Positions 32,237-40,665 of a DNA stretch of 45,456 bases are shown piece after piece (position 1 is the first letter of the stretch; each line of letters starts with the position of its first letter). Location: NCBI GenBank assembly GCA_011364975.1, contig RDOE01000020.1:1-45456 (forward strand), read 5' to 3'. The notes beneath the pieces were generated by a model. That model saw only the letters and a program-made list of their open reading frames with translations. It was not told the origin of the DNA and ran no database searches. Source of the stretch: Promethearchaeota archaeon. GTDB taxonomy: Archaea; Asgardarchaeota; Lokiarchaeia; Sigyniarchaeales; SOKP01. A program made the position numbers and the translations under genes.

Positions 32237-35104
32237 CTAATTCTTAACATTTATTGACACTTTTACAAGTGCATCGTTGATCTTAAACTCCTTATGATTT
32301 TGTACGCTCCTAGTATTTTCAATTAAAAAATCAGATTGAGTCATATCCATGACTTCATCTTTGTGGTTTCTAACAGAGCTCATTATTTCCTCATCTGTGG
32401 TTTCTAAATGGAGGATTATTCGATCACTTATTGATAAACCCATCTCTTTCCTGTAATTGTTTATATGACGAATTAAATTCCTAGCTATTCCTTCTAATTT
32501 TAAATCAATGGTGATTTCGGTATCTAATTCGATAGAAATATGTTCTTCATCTTGACTTTCGAGTTTTATATTTCTCACGTTAACAGCATCCGCGATTATA
32601 TCTAAGAATCCCTTATCTAAACTCGTACCCTTTATGATAAGGCGTCCTAAAACTTGCCGAACTGGAATTTTAGCATTATCACGCGATTCTAAAGCTTTTT
32701 TGACAATATCTCTTGTTAATTCCATCTTATTTTGTAAATCAACATTTATTAATCCGTCATTACAATTAGGCCATGACTCTAAATGGACTGATTCTAACTT
32801 CACGAGTTTTTTTTCTTTAAGGGTTTGATAAATCATTTCAGAAATAAACGGGGTTAAAGGAGCTAATAATCGTGATGTGATGGTAAGTACATATGATAAT
32901 GTTTTCATTGCTTCTCGTTTTTCAATCTCATTATTACTCTTAAACCTACTTCTGCTATTTCTAAGATACCATGTAGAAAGGTCCTCTACAAAATTAAATA
33001 ATAATCTGCTAACTTCGGCTGTATTATAGTCATCCATCCCTTTAGATACATCGTGAATTAGAAGATTTAACACGCTTATTATCCATTTATCTAAGATGTT
33101 GGTTGATTCGGGATTGTCATTATCAGAATTGTTAATTTCGAAAAGACGATAAAATTTGATCACGTTAACAAGTAATAAATTAAACCTTCGATAGACTTGT
33201 TGTATTATTTCTTCTCTTAAGTTTAAATCTTGAGCTCTCATTAATTGGGATGATAAGAGATACATTCTTAATGCGTCTGCTCCATATTTCTCTATTATTA
33301 AATTTGGATCGGGGTAATTTCTTTTAGACTTAGCCATTTTGGTTCCATCCTCCGCAAGAATATTTCCATTTACAACCACATTTTTAAAGGGGATCTCATT
33401 AAATAGCAATACAGCAATCACATGCATATAATAAAACCATGCTCTAACTTGTCCCACATACTCAGATATGAAATCACTAGGAAAGTAGGAGCAAAACTCT
33501 TCAGCATTCTCGAAAGGATAATGTCTTGAAGCATATGGCATTGATCCCGATTCTAACCAGCAATCAAAAACTTCAGGTATTCGATCCATTTTTTCTCCGC
33601 AGATAAGACACCTTAGATGTATTCTATCAATTATATGCCTATGAAGATCGACATCATCAGGAACTTTTTCTAGTGCAAGTGCCTGTAATTCTCTAATAGA
33701 GCCGATTACTACAATATTAGCACACTGTTTACACTCCCAAACTGGTATTGCTGTAGCCCAAAATCGATTTCGAGAGATACACCAATCAGGAGCTGTTGAT
33801 ATGATATTTTTATACCTTTTAGAGACTTCTTCGGGATACCAATTGATTTTCTCGTTAGTTTCAAGAAGCATCGGTTTAATTTCTTGTATTTTTATGAACC
33901 ATGCATCAATTGCATTGTATATTAGGGGGGTTTCACATCTATAACAAAATGGATAGGAATGTAAATGTTCTTCTGTACTGAATAAAAGGTTTTGCCTTCT
34001 TAAATCATCTGATACCAGTTTATCAAGGTCTTTAAACCATGTTCCGATCCATTCTTTTGGGCCATCAATCAAAACTCCCCTTTCATCAATATGTTGAATG
34101 ATTGGTAATTCGTATTTCTCTATTATTTCATAATCAAATTCGCCATATATCGCTATGTGAATGATTCCAGTCCCTTCGTCCGATAAAACATTTTTACCTC
34201 CATCAATTATGAGATATCCTCTCCTTTCGGTATCCGGATAAATTCGATATAACGGTTTATACTCTTTTAACAACAACCTATTTCCTTCAAATTCTTCTAT
34301 CAATTGAAATTCTTCCTTAATGGTTATTAATCTTGATTTCATCAAAATTAAGAATTCATCAGTACCCGTGATCTGAATTTTTGAGTAAATCTCCTCACCA
34401 TTTACAGCTAAGGCTACATTTCCAATCAAGGTCCATGGGGTGGTAGTCCAAGCAAGGAGATATGTATTCGGTTCTGACATCAGTTTAAACTTTACTGTTA
34501 TTGCATGTTCATATACATCTCTATAACTGTTATCCATAGATATTTCAGAATTTGAAAGGGGTGTTTCGCATCTTGGGCAATAAAGTAAGACTTTTTTGCT
34601 CTTGTAAACATACCCTTCGTTATATATTCTTTTAAATATATACCAAATTGTTTCCATATATGAATTATCCATTGTTTTATATGAATTATCGAATTCTATC
34701 CATTTACCCATTCGCTCAACTGTTGTTTTCCATTCATTAGTATACCATAGAACTTTTGAACGGCAATATTCGTTAAATATATCAATCCCCATCTCATGAA
34801 TTTCACTTTTTTGTCTCAGATTTAATGCATTCTCGCATATAGTTTCTATGGGTAGGCCATGGCAGTCCCAACCCCAACGTCTATCGCAACGGTAACCTTT
34901 CATTGTCCAATATCTTGGGAACACATCCTTTGTAACAATACTTAGAATATGACCATAATGAGGTAATCCCGTGGCAAAAGGAGGGCCATCATAGAAAATA
35001 TATGATTTCTCTTTAGGGCGTTGTTCTACACTCTTTTCAAATATATCATTTTCCTTCCAAAATTTAATAAATTCTTTCTCTTTTTCTATATACGATAATA
35101 AAAT
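32237..35104 (-). CDS. ileS: Isoleucyl-tRNA synthetase, no canonical start codon
   Basis: The frame runs from just after TAA 35114-35116 to TAG 32237-32239. The class Ia signature lies at DGPPFATGLPHYGHIL (about residues 39-54, HYGH being the HIGH motif). Others are WDCHGLPIE, a CP1 editing domain with LLAWTTTPWTLIGNVALAV, and KMAKSKRNYPDP (KMSKS). The C-terminal anticodon-binding and accessory region makes a total of about 955 residues, shorter than eukaryotic IleRS. The first ATG/GTG/TTG in frame is GTG 34922-34924, which would delete the HIGH motif, so the true start is upstream. Candidates are ATT 35102-35104, just after AGGTG, or ATA 35087-35089. The active-site wording is the eukaryote-like type. 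Confidence 0.94.
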   Translation of the reverse strand: MLLSYIEKEKEFIKFWKENDIFEKSVEQRPKEKSYIFYDGPPFATGLPHYGHILSIVTKDVFPRYWTMKGYRCDRRWGWDCHGLPIETICENALNLRQKSEIHEMGIDIFNEYCRSKVLWYTNEWKTTVERMGKWIEFDNSYKTMDNSYMETIWYIFKRIYNEGYVYKSKKVLLYCPRCETPLSNSEISMDNSYRDVYEHAITVKFKLMSEPNTYLLAWTTTPWTLIGNVALAVNGEEIYSKIQITGTDEFLILMKSRLITIKEEFQLIEEFEGNRLLLKEYKPLYRIYPDTERRGYLIIDGGKNVLSDEGTGIIHIAIYGEFDYEIIEKYELPIIQHIDERGVLIDGPKEWIGTWFKDLDKLVSDDLRRQNLLFSTEEHLHSYPFCYRCETPLIYNAIDAWFIKIQEIKPMLLETNEKINWYPEEVSKRYKNIISTAPDWCISRNRFWATAIPVWECKQCANIVVIGSIRELQALALEKVPDDVDLHRHIIDRIHLRCLICGEKMDRIPEVFDCWLESGSMPYASRHYPFENAEEFCSYFPSDFISEYVGQVRAWFYYMHVIAVLLFNEIPFKNVVVNGNILAEDGTKMAKSKRNYPDPNLIIEKYGADALRMYLLSSQLMRAQDLNLREEIIQQVYRRFNLLLVNVIKFYRLFEINNSDNDNPESTNILDKWIISVLNLLIHDVSKGMDDYNTAEVSRLLFNFVEDLSTWYLRNSRSRFKSNNEIEKREAMKTLSYVLTITSRLLAPLTPFISEMIYQTLKEKKLVKLESVHLESWPNCNDGLINVDLQNKMELTRDIVKKALESRDNAKIPVRQVLGRLIIKGTSLDKGFLDIIADAVNVRNIKLESQDEEHISIELDTEITIDLKLEGIARNLIRHINNYRKEMGLSISDRIILHLETTDEEIMSSVRNHKDEVMDMTQSDFLIENTRSVQNHKEFKINDALVKVSINVKN

Positions 35105-35209
35105 ACACCTCTTTTAGATGATCTTTCTTAGTTTTTTCCTAAATTTAATTAATGCTAAATTAAAAAATTATTTTTGAAACTATGAGTTATTTAATCATAA
35201 TAATCACTA

Positions 35210-35351
35210 TTTGAAGCCAGATGTGGAAACAAAGCTATGAAATGTCGCTTCAAACGATAGCGTTTATTCAATAATAATCTTAGATGGGATAATCATAATA
35301 ATAAGTGCTAAAACTTCAAACAATACTTGTTTATTCATAGCATCCACATCT
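35210..35351. repeat. Nested, mutually exclusive inverted repeats in the ileS upstream gap
   Basis: The 405-base gap between ileS and the 490-residue gene holds three inverted repeats. TTTGAAGC (35210-35217) pairs with GCTTCAAA (35247-35254). AGATGTGG plus GCTATGAA (35219-35226, 35234-35241) pair with TTCATAGC plus CCACATCT (35334-35341, 35344-35351). AAACG-ATAG-CGTTT lies at 35252-35265. The first two cross each other and cannot form together. No ORF, tRNA or obvious TATA pair explains them. They could be a leader RNA of ileS, a small RNA, or a short non-autonomous element. The remaining parts of the gap are AT-rich and show nothing else. Confidence 0.55.
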
Positions 35352-35509
35352 AATGTTATATATTAAAAAAGGATACCCAGTTTTATAAGTTTAACTTAGT
35401 CATTATAACAAGATGATTTGATGATTTTACTCCCTTAGACAATATATTTATTCTAAAAAAGCCATATTATCCATAGAACGTATTATATAACATATCATGC
35501 AAAATTTCT

Positions 35510-36982
35510 ATGGAACCTCGAAACATCCTTAAAACATTAGCTCATTTTGCTGAGCGTGAATACAAAGAAAAGCGTCCAAAATCTGTAAAAATCTATCGAG
35601 TAAAAAGTAAAAGTGTTCTAACAAGAGGAGTTTTACCATCGCTTCAAATCAAACAGGTGGGGCCCATTGCATTTCTCGTTATTGCCGATTATGGAGAACA
35701 CTACAGATGTTACAATTTCTCTCGTCAAGGCATACTTATATCAGGAGACAATGTAGAACCGAGTCCAAAATTTCTCAAAGATTTAGAAAAATCCACAAAA
35801 CTAGAATTCCAGTTACCTAAAAAAGAACCTATCACTCATCCTAAAGACATTTCAGCACAAATTCAGGATATTTTCAAACGCCATATCAATCGTCTTAACT
35901 CATTGATAGGTATAAATATAATTATCCCCCCATTCAGATTGCGAGAAATTTTTATAACCTTAATTACGCAATATACTACGTTAAATCAAGAAGAACTCGA
36001 AATAATAATAGTATCTGAGATCTTCACGCATTATCTTAAAAATGTAATCAATCTTCCTCAGATATTACCAAAAATCGTTTCTCATAATTTAATTTCTATG
36101 ATATTAACACATATTTATTTCAATTTTAAATATAGCCTTCAAATTGGACACCAATTTTCTCTTTCTGAAAAATTATTAAAACAACAAACTGATATACCTT
36201 TTGATAATGCAATTACCTTATACAACCTCTCTAAAGAATTTGTAATAAATCGAATAGCAAGTCTTTCTAAAAATCATCTTACACTTTTGATAAAATCAAT
36301 TCATAATATCTTATCTTTTATCCCCCTCTATCAAATTGAGTTATCATCAAGCGAAATTGTCAATTTGCACAGAGAGTTGTACAAATACCTTAATTGCTTT
36401 CTTGAGAAAAAAGAAGAAAATAAGAAATATCAGATTTCCTTCTCTGAAATCGCGACTCTTTATTATAACATAAGTACAACAGAATTCTCCAAGCAAATCT
36501 TTGGGATAAATGCAATTATTCCAATCAATCAAGATCAACAAATGAGCTTTACTGAGTTACTTTCATTAATCAATTCCTATTTAAATGACCCAAAGATAAA
36601 AAATATTATTGGTAAATTATCAGAATTTATCTCAGACAGCATAAATCAATACATATCGGATAAGATCATTAAAATAGCGTTGGAATCCATGATTCAAGAC
36701 GATATGTACACTCTTATCCTTATTATCACTAACAAGAGTGAATTTATGTTTAAAAATTTTGTTAGTAAAGTAAAGTGGAAACCTAAAAAACGTTTAGAAT
36801 TAGTGGGAGGGAAAAATAATGAGGAACAAGCTGAATTACCTAAAGAATATGAATATAATCTTAAATTTTTAATTAAAAGCAAAGGACCCTGCACAATTTT
36901 CTCTACTTTCTCGTTTCAAAACCCTATCTTTCCATCCCAAGAACTTAAGATAAAAAAGAAACTCGGGAAACTCTCCATTTAA
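35510..36982 (+). CDS. Hypothetical protein, 490 residues
   Basis: I do not recognise this protein. It starts MEPRNILKTLAHFAEREYKE with a basic patch (KRPKSVKIYRVKSKSVLTRG). A beta-rich segment around residues 45-90 (GPIAFLVIADYGEHYRCYNF) follows, and then about 330 residues are mainly helical with many Ile/Leu and few Gly, without convincing membrane helices. The C-terminal part is basic (KVKWKPKKRLELVGGKNNEE) and ends in a beta-like stretch (CTIFSTFSFQNPIFPSQELK). There is no signal peptide and there are no metal-binding Cys clusters. It has its own upstream gap with inverted repeats and is divergent from ileS. Confidence 0.7.
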   Translation: MEPRNILKTLAHFAEREYKEKRPKSVKIYRVKSKSVLTRGVLPSLQIKQVGPIAFLVIADYGEHYRCYNFSRQGILISGDNVEPSPKFLKDLEKSTKLEFQLPKKEPITHPKDISAQIQDIFKRHINRLNSLIGINIIIPPFRLREIFITLITQYTTLNQEELEIIIVSEIFTHYLKNVINLPQILPKIVSHNLISMILTHIYFNFKYSLQIGHQFSLSEKLLKQQTDIPFDNAITLYNLSKEFVINRIASLSKNHLTLLIKSIHNILSFIPLYQIELSSSEIVNLHRELYKYLNCFLEKKEENKKYQISFSEIATLYYNISTTEFSKQIFGINAIIPINQDQQMSFTELLSLINSYLNDPKIKNIIGKLSEFISDSINQYISDKIIKIALESMIQDDMYTLILIITNKSEFMFKNFVSKVKWKPKKRLELVGGKNNEEQAELPKEYEYNLKFLIKSKGPCTIFSTFSFQNPIFPSQELKIKKKLGKLSI

Positions 36983-37077
36983 AAAGCACTCTCTTTTGTT
37001 AAAATACAAAAATAAATAATAACTAGGCTGTTTTCAATTCAAAAAAAAAAATAGAATGTATATTTTTAATACAATTT

Positions 37078-37260
37078 TTAATCATCAAGAAGTTCTTCTT
37101 TTCCTTCTTCAAAAGTTTTTTTTACTCCTTTAGTTAAGCTTCCTTTTTTGACTCCTTTTTTAACACCTTTCCCTACTGCTTCACTTCCGGTGATTTCTTC
37201 AGCAAGACCACCAGCAACTTTTGCGAAACCTTTCTTTAAATTTTTACCAAAACTACCCAT
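37078..37260 (-). CDS. Small Lys/Gly-rich protein with internal repeats
   Basis: 60 residues: MGSFGKNLKKGFAKVAGGLA, then a repetitive GKGVKKGVKKGSLTKGVKK stretch and an acidic end (EEGKEELLDD). GAGGT lies four bases before the ATG, and no alternative long frame covers the region, so it is probably a real gene. The first 28 residues could form an amphipathic helix. Possible roles are membrane-surface or nucleic-acid binding, or a small secreted peptide, but nothing in the sequence decides this. It is divergent from the Arf-like GTPase at 37480. Confidence 0.6.
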   Translation of the reverse strand: MGSFGKNLKKGFAKVAGGLAEEITGSEAVGKGVKKGVKKGSLTKGVKKTFEEGKEELLDD

Positions 37261-37479
37261 AATACCTCACTCCTTTTTTTTAAGTCGAGATTTATTAAAT
37301 TACTAGAAATGTAATAAAATAAGATCTATTTATATATCTGCATTTATTCAACCTTTAAGGTCTCATTGATGAAAAATAGGATAATTTTCTCAAATTTCCA
37401 TATCATGCAAATATTATTTTGATTTTTGAGTAATTATTCTCCTTTTCTAATTAATCAAATTTGTAATTAGAAAGGGTTC

Positions 37480-37959
37480 TTGTTGTTTACTTCAAAACAA
37501 AAGATTTGCTTAATTGGAGAAGGAGGCGTAGGAAAGACTTCATTGCTCTCTTTATTGCAGGGAAGAGATCTTCCTAAAGATCGCACTCCAACAGTAGGGT
37601 TAGAGGTTGAGGATTCAGTCCTTAACGGTAAAAATTGTGCCATATGGGACTTAGGTGGTCAAGAGCGCTTTAAGTTCATGTGGAATGATTTTGTTAGGGG
37701 CGCGGGATTAGCTATACTTGTTTGTGATTCTACAGAACAGAATGTGAAAAAAACAAAAGCAATATATGATAGATTTGAGCGTAGCTTTGGAACTAAAATT
37801 ATTGCTATAGCGAATAAGCAAGATTTACCAGGTGCTTTAAGTGCACATGAGATACAAAAAAGATTAGGGGGATTGAAGACTTACGGAATGACTGCAATAA
37901 GACCCGAACTACAACAAAGGATGAAAGAAATCTTAGAATATGAAATAGCTACGTATTAA
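37480..37959 (+). CDS. Arf-like small GTPase
   Basis: 159 residues. GEGGVGKTS is the P-loop (residues 13-21), PTVGLEVE supplies the switch I Thr, WDLGGQERF is the Arf-style G3 (Arf has WDxGGQ), and NKQDLPGA is the Arf-style G4. There is no N-terminal amphipathic helix or Gly2, so it lacks the myristoyl/helix switch of true Arf proteins, and the usual G5 Ser-Ala/Cys-Ala is reduced to a MTA-like stretch before the last helix. The start is TTG 37480 (a second TTG follows immediately). Membrane trafficking is only an inference from the family. Confidence 0.88.
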   Translation: MLFTSKQKICLIGEGGVGKTSLLSLLQGRDLPKDRTPTVGLEVEDSVLNGKNCAIWDLGGQERFKFMWNDFVRGAGLAILVCDSTEQNVKKTKAIYDRFERSFGTKIIAIANKQDLPGALSAHEIQKRLGGLKTYGMTAIRPELQQRMKEILEYEIATY

Positions 37960-37975
37960 TGTTAAAAAATTTTTC

Positions 37976-38536
37976 TTAGAACATTTTTCCTATAACATGA
38001 GCAAGTCTTAGAGGCTCTGGCAATTTAGAGTCGATACATAACTTTTGAAATAATTTTTCAACTTCTTGGGTTGTCATTCCAATCATATGAAAATATATTG
38101 TTGAGTTTCCCCCAGCAGTTGCTATTTTAGTTTCATAGAGATATCCTGCTTTAATGATTTTTTCTAATTTTGAGGTGTAATTAGATGGGAATTGTTTAAG
38201 CAGAGCCTCTTTCACAGAATCTAAAGCTACTGGTCTTTCAGTAACTGCAATGATTGGTTTGTTGGTATTCTTATAAATTTCCTGTAAATCAATTATGTTA
38301 AAACCACCAAATGTGATTGTATCGGTTAAGACATATTGCAGGTGTTTATCATTTTGTTGGATAAGCCTTATAACTGCATCTGTAGCGTTATCTCCATCAA
38401 TATATATATTCGTTTTTACAACTCTTACAACCCTTGTTCCTTGACATACCACTCCAATCAAGTATGTTGTTCTTAAGTCTGATTTAAGCTCAAATTTAGC
38501 ATCATCTATCCCAATTGTGATTGGAAATTCTTTCAT
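37976..38536 (-). CDS. DUF99-family protein (endonuclease V-like fold)
   Basis: 186 residues. The family pattern is clear: GIDDAKFELK at the start, TTYLIGVVCQGTRVVRV, YIDGDNATDAVIRLI, VLTDTITFGGFNIIDLQEIY, PIIAVTERP and a late PEPLRLAHVIG. DUF99 proteins have an RNase H-like fold related to endonuclease V; an acidic residue in GIDD and the Asp in LTDTITFGGF are the likely metal ligands. Its exact nucleic-acid substrate is not established, to my knowledge. It is two bases from the RNase III-like gene, so the two are surely co-transcribed. Confidence 0.85.
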   Translation of the reverse strand: MKEFPITIGIDDAKFELKSDLRTTYLIGVVCQGTRVVRVVKTNIYIDGDNATDAVIRLIQQNDKHLQYVLTDTITFGGFNIIDLQEIYKNTNKPIIAVTERPVALDSVKEALLKQFPSNYTSKLEKIIKAGYLYETKIATAGGNSTIYFHMIGMTTQEVEKLFQKLCIDSKLPEPLRLAHVIGKMF

Positions 38537-38538
38537 TT

Positions 38539-38991
38539 TCAGCAGATAGGGAGATATTGTTTGATATGATTCAATAATTTGGTAAATGCAACTCTTGCGC
38601 TATTAATCTCTTCTGTTCGGTTATTCAGATTTCCGATAAGATGCTCTAGTAAAAAAACAATCAGCTGTTTTATAGTTATATCACCATTTAACCAAACATA
38701 TGCGATAATCGCTTCAACAGTATCAGCAAGATCGTGAGCATCTGCACGAGATCGAGAAAAAGGCTTCATATTTGCTTCCTTTAAAGCCTCAGCAAGGATA
38801 GTTTTACTTACATTTTTTCCCGTTCTTATTATAACCTTGCTATTTGTTGTCTTTGTTAAATGCATAGATTTTGCAACCGAATAAACTAAATTAACAACGC
38901 CATCCCCAATCTTTGCTAACCCTTTATCGGTCCCTATTGCTTTTTGGGTCAAATTAGATTGGAGATCTTTTAATAAAAAATCATATGCCAT
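38539..38991 (-). CDS. RNase III-like domain protein (archaeal type)
   Basis: 150 residues. KIGDGVVNLVYSVAKSMHL near residue 27 and RADAHDLADTVEAIIAYVWL near residue 83 correspond to the two helices that form the RNase III active site: GD-x-x-x-x-x near the first and D-x-x-E near the second (ADTVEA). The Asp/Glu ligands look present, so it could be catalytic. It has no double-stranded RNA binding domain, like the archaeal single-domain proteins. It is part of the Csl4-RpoL run, which suggests a link to RNA processing. Confidence 0.75.
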   Translation of the reverse strand: MAYDFLLKDLQSNLTQKAIGTDKGLAKIGDGVVNLVYSVAKSMHLTKTTNSKVIIRTGKNVSKTILAEALKEANMKPFSRSRADAHDLADTVEAIIAYVWLNGDITIKQLIVFLLEHLIGNLNNRTEEINSARVAFTKLLNHIKQYLPIC

Positions 38992-39050
38992 TAAGAATAG
39001 TTGTTTAGCAAATTCTTATTAAGTTTTTTATAAAAAGGTAATATAATTGA

Positions 39051-39560
39051 CTAAGATACTTTTTTAAATGCTTTCTGAACTTCAGAAATTTCATTACGTA
39101 AAGAGTCAATTCCCTTATGAAGTATATCTTTTATCTTATATCCTTTTTCTAATCTGATGAAAAGTTCTGGTGGGTCTATTTGGGTAACTTTATATGCTGC
39201 AGTATTTACCCCTTCAATATTTAAGAGATGCTTTACAAAGATATTTAATAATCCATGAGATTGACCCTCAACTTTTAAACTGTAATCATTTTCAGTTACA
39301 CCACGATTTATGATTAAGTTGAGGTATTTATATGTAATTTCAGGTTCAGTTTCCATAATAGTGAAATCTTCATCAAGAAATTCTTCTTCATCTAAGGCTT
39401 GTGTGTCTTCAGCGAGGTCAGAAGATGGCTTTTTTAGAGAATCAGGTTTGCTCTTTCCCACATCGGGATAATGGCTTTCAATATCTTCATCATCAAATAA
39501 ATCGTCATCAAGATCTTCTACTTCATCCTTTTCTTTCAAATCAACTTTTTTTTTTGCCAC
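39051..39560 (-). CDS. rpoL: RNA polymerase subunit L (Rpo11) with long acidic N-terminal extension
   Basis: The last 95 residues are RpoL: VEGQSHGLLNIFVKHLLNIE, GVNTAAYKV, PPELFIRLEKGYKIKDILHK and a final coiled helix. RpoL pairs with RpoD to start polymerase assembly. The first 70 residues are unusual: a Lys-rich start followed by strings of Asp/Glu (DLDDDLFDDEDIE, DEEEFLDEDF), with no counterpart in the typical 90-100-residue archaeal protein. The start is GTG 39558-39560, followed by a run of ten A; an internal ATG at codon 69 would give the classical length. The open frame and steady acidity suggest the extension is translated. It ends in TAG. Confidence 0.9.
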   Translation of the reverse strand: MAKKKVDLKEKDEVEDLDDDLFDDEDIESHYPDVGKSKPDSLKKPSSDLAEDTQALDEEEFLDEDFTIMETEPEITYKYLNLIINRGVTENDYSLKVEGQSHGLLNIFVKHLLNIEGVNTAAYKVTQIDPPELFIRLEKGYKIKDILHKGIDSLRNEISEVQKAFKKVS

Positions 39561-39645
39561 TAAATTTGCACCAGATACTTAGCTTTAATTTGTCTAGTTT
39601 ATAATAAAATAAATGTTTTTTGGTTTTTCTCTTAAATTATTGAAT

Positions 39646-39873
39646 TTAAGAGTCTAAATATCGATTAGCTAACTCTCTTAGGCGTTCAGTAGCTAAAGAT
39701 TGAATGTCTCTTGGACCAAAAATAGTAATTTTAACAAAATTTCCATCAACAGTACAATTTAAATTGATATAATTAACTTTTTTTTGAACATCTTCAAGAA
39801 ATTTCACAATATTTTCTAATTCGCCACTCGAATTATAAAAATGAAATACTTTTCTTCCACCACGACTGCCCAA
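39646..39873 (-). CDS. Small conserved-looking hypothetical protein between Csl4 and RpoL
   Basis: 75 residues, MGSRGGRKVFHFYNSSGELE then VNYINLNCTVDGNFVKITIF and GPRDIQSLATERLRELANRY. The beta-alpha-beta rhythm and the GPRDIQSLATERL segment suggest a small alpha/beta RNA-binding domain, but I cannot name it. Its position between the exosome subunit Csl4 and RpoL on the same strand argues for a role in RNA metabolism. Confidence 0.65.
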   Translation of the reverse strand: MGSRGGRKVFHFYNSSGELENIVKFLEDVQKKVNYINLNCTVDGNFVKITIFGPRDIQSLATERLRELANRYLDS

Positions 39874-39952
39874 TTATCCTACCTTTATATTATAATTATA
39901 AAGTTATAATAAATCTAATAATAATTTATTTAAAAAAATAATTTGGAATTGG

Positions 39953-40561
39953 TTAATATCTAAGATTTTGATTAACATTTCTGTAATCTGAAGCTAACAC
40001 TCTTGATTCCACATTTCCACATCTGGAACATCTTAGTTTATTTAAGCCAACTTTATCTAACGGAGTTCCACATATACTGCAATCGGCGTGAATTACTCCT
40101 AAATCTTTACCAACCGTGCTTAATATATATTCATTTTCTTTTTGTCCTATAACCTTAAACCGAACAATATCAGTTATTTGAAATGCATCAGAAATCTTTT
40201 CAATATATTTATGTGAAATTTGTGAAACATGGATATTTCCAAAATATGAACTGTTAAAATGAATTTTATTATTGATAGTTTGAAAATCAATCCCCACAGA
40301 ATATTGCCGCAGAAACAAAACTGTTCCTACAACGATATCACCTGTTTGAACAGTCTTCCGATCTTCTTCATGGTGGCCTTTAATTGAAATTACACGTTTA
40401 TTATCATCTATTGTAAGAATACCTGCTTTAGTAGCATAAATTTCTCCATCCTTTATATAAGTTGATTGTTTATCCGGTAAATATTCTTCTACTACTCCTA
40501 AATATTGTCCGGTAAGTACTATATCTTTATCCTTAACTGATTGTTTCATCGAATTCAACAA
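39953..40561 (-). CDS. csl4: Archaeal exosome RNA-binding subunit Csl4
   Basis: About 200 residues. The N-terminal domain has GQYLGVVEEYLPDKQSTYIK. A central S1 domain runs from VQTGDIVVGTVLFLRQYSVG to DIVRFKVIGQKENEYILSTV. The C-terminal zinc ribbon is CSICGTPLDKVGLNKLRCSR with a final CG. Csl4 caps the archaeal exosome and feeds RNA into the Rrp41/Rrp42 ring. Starts at TTG 40559-40561 or ATG 40547-40549 are both possible. It heads the reverse-strand run leading to RpoL and DUF99, and is divergent from the METTL5-like methyltransferase. Confidence 0.93.
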   Translation of the reverse strand: MLNSMKQSVKDKDIVLTGQYLGVVEEYLPDKQSTYIKDGEIYATKAGILTIDDNKRVISIKGHHEEDRKTVQTGDIVVGTVLFLRQYSVGIDFQTINNKIHFNSSYFGNIHVSQISHKYIEKISDAFQITDIVRFKVIGQKENEYILSTVGKDLGVIHADCSICGTPLDKVGLNKLRCSRCGNVESRVLASDYRNVNQNLRY

Positions 40562-40665
40562 AAATCTTTTAATTTCCCTACTAAATTAATATATATTAAA
40601 TCTATTAAATTTATTGATAATAATTGATAAAAAAAATAACTCTAGCTAATCATTAGGCGATAATT

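Noticed and set aside
35105..35360. T-box riboswitch for ileS
   Set aside because: T-boxes are bacterial, and I find no T-box sequence or specifier loop; only the crossing repeats are reported.
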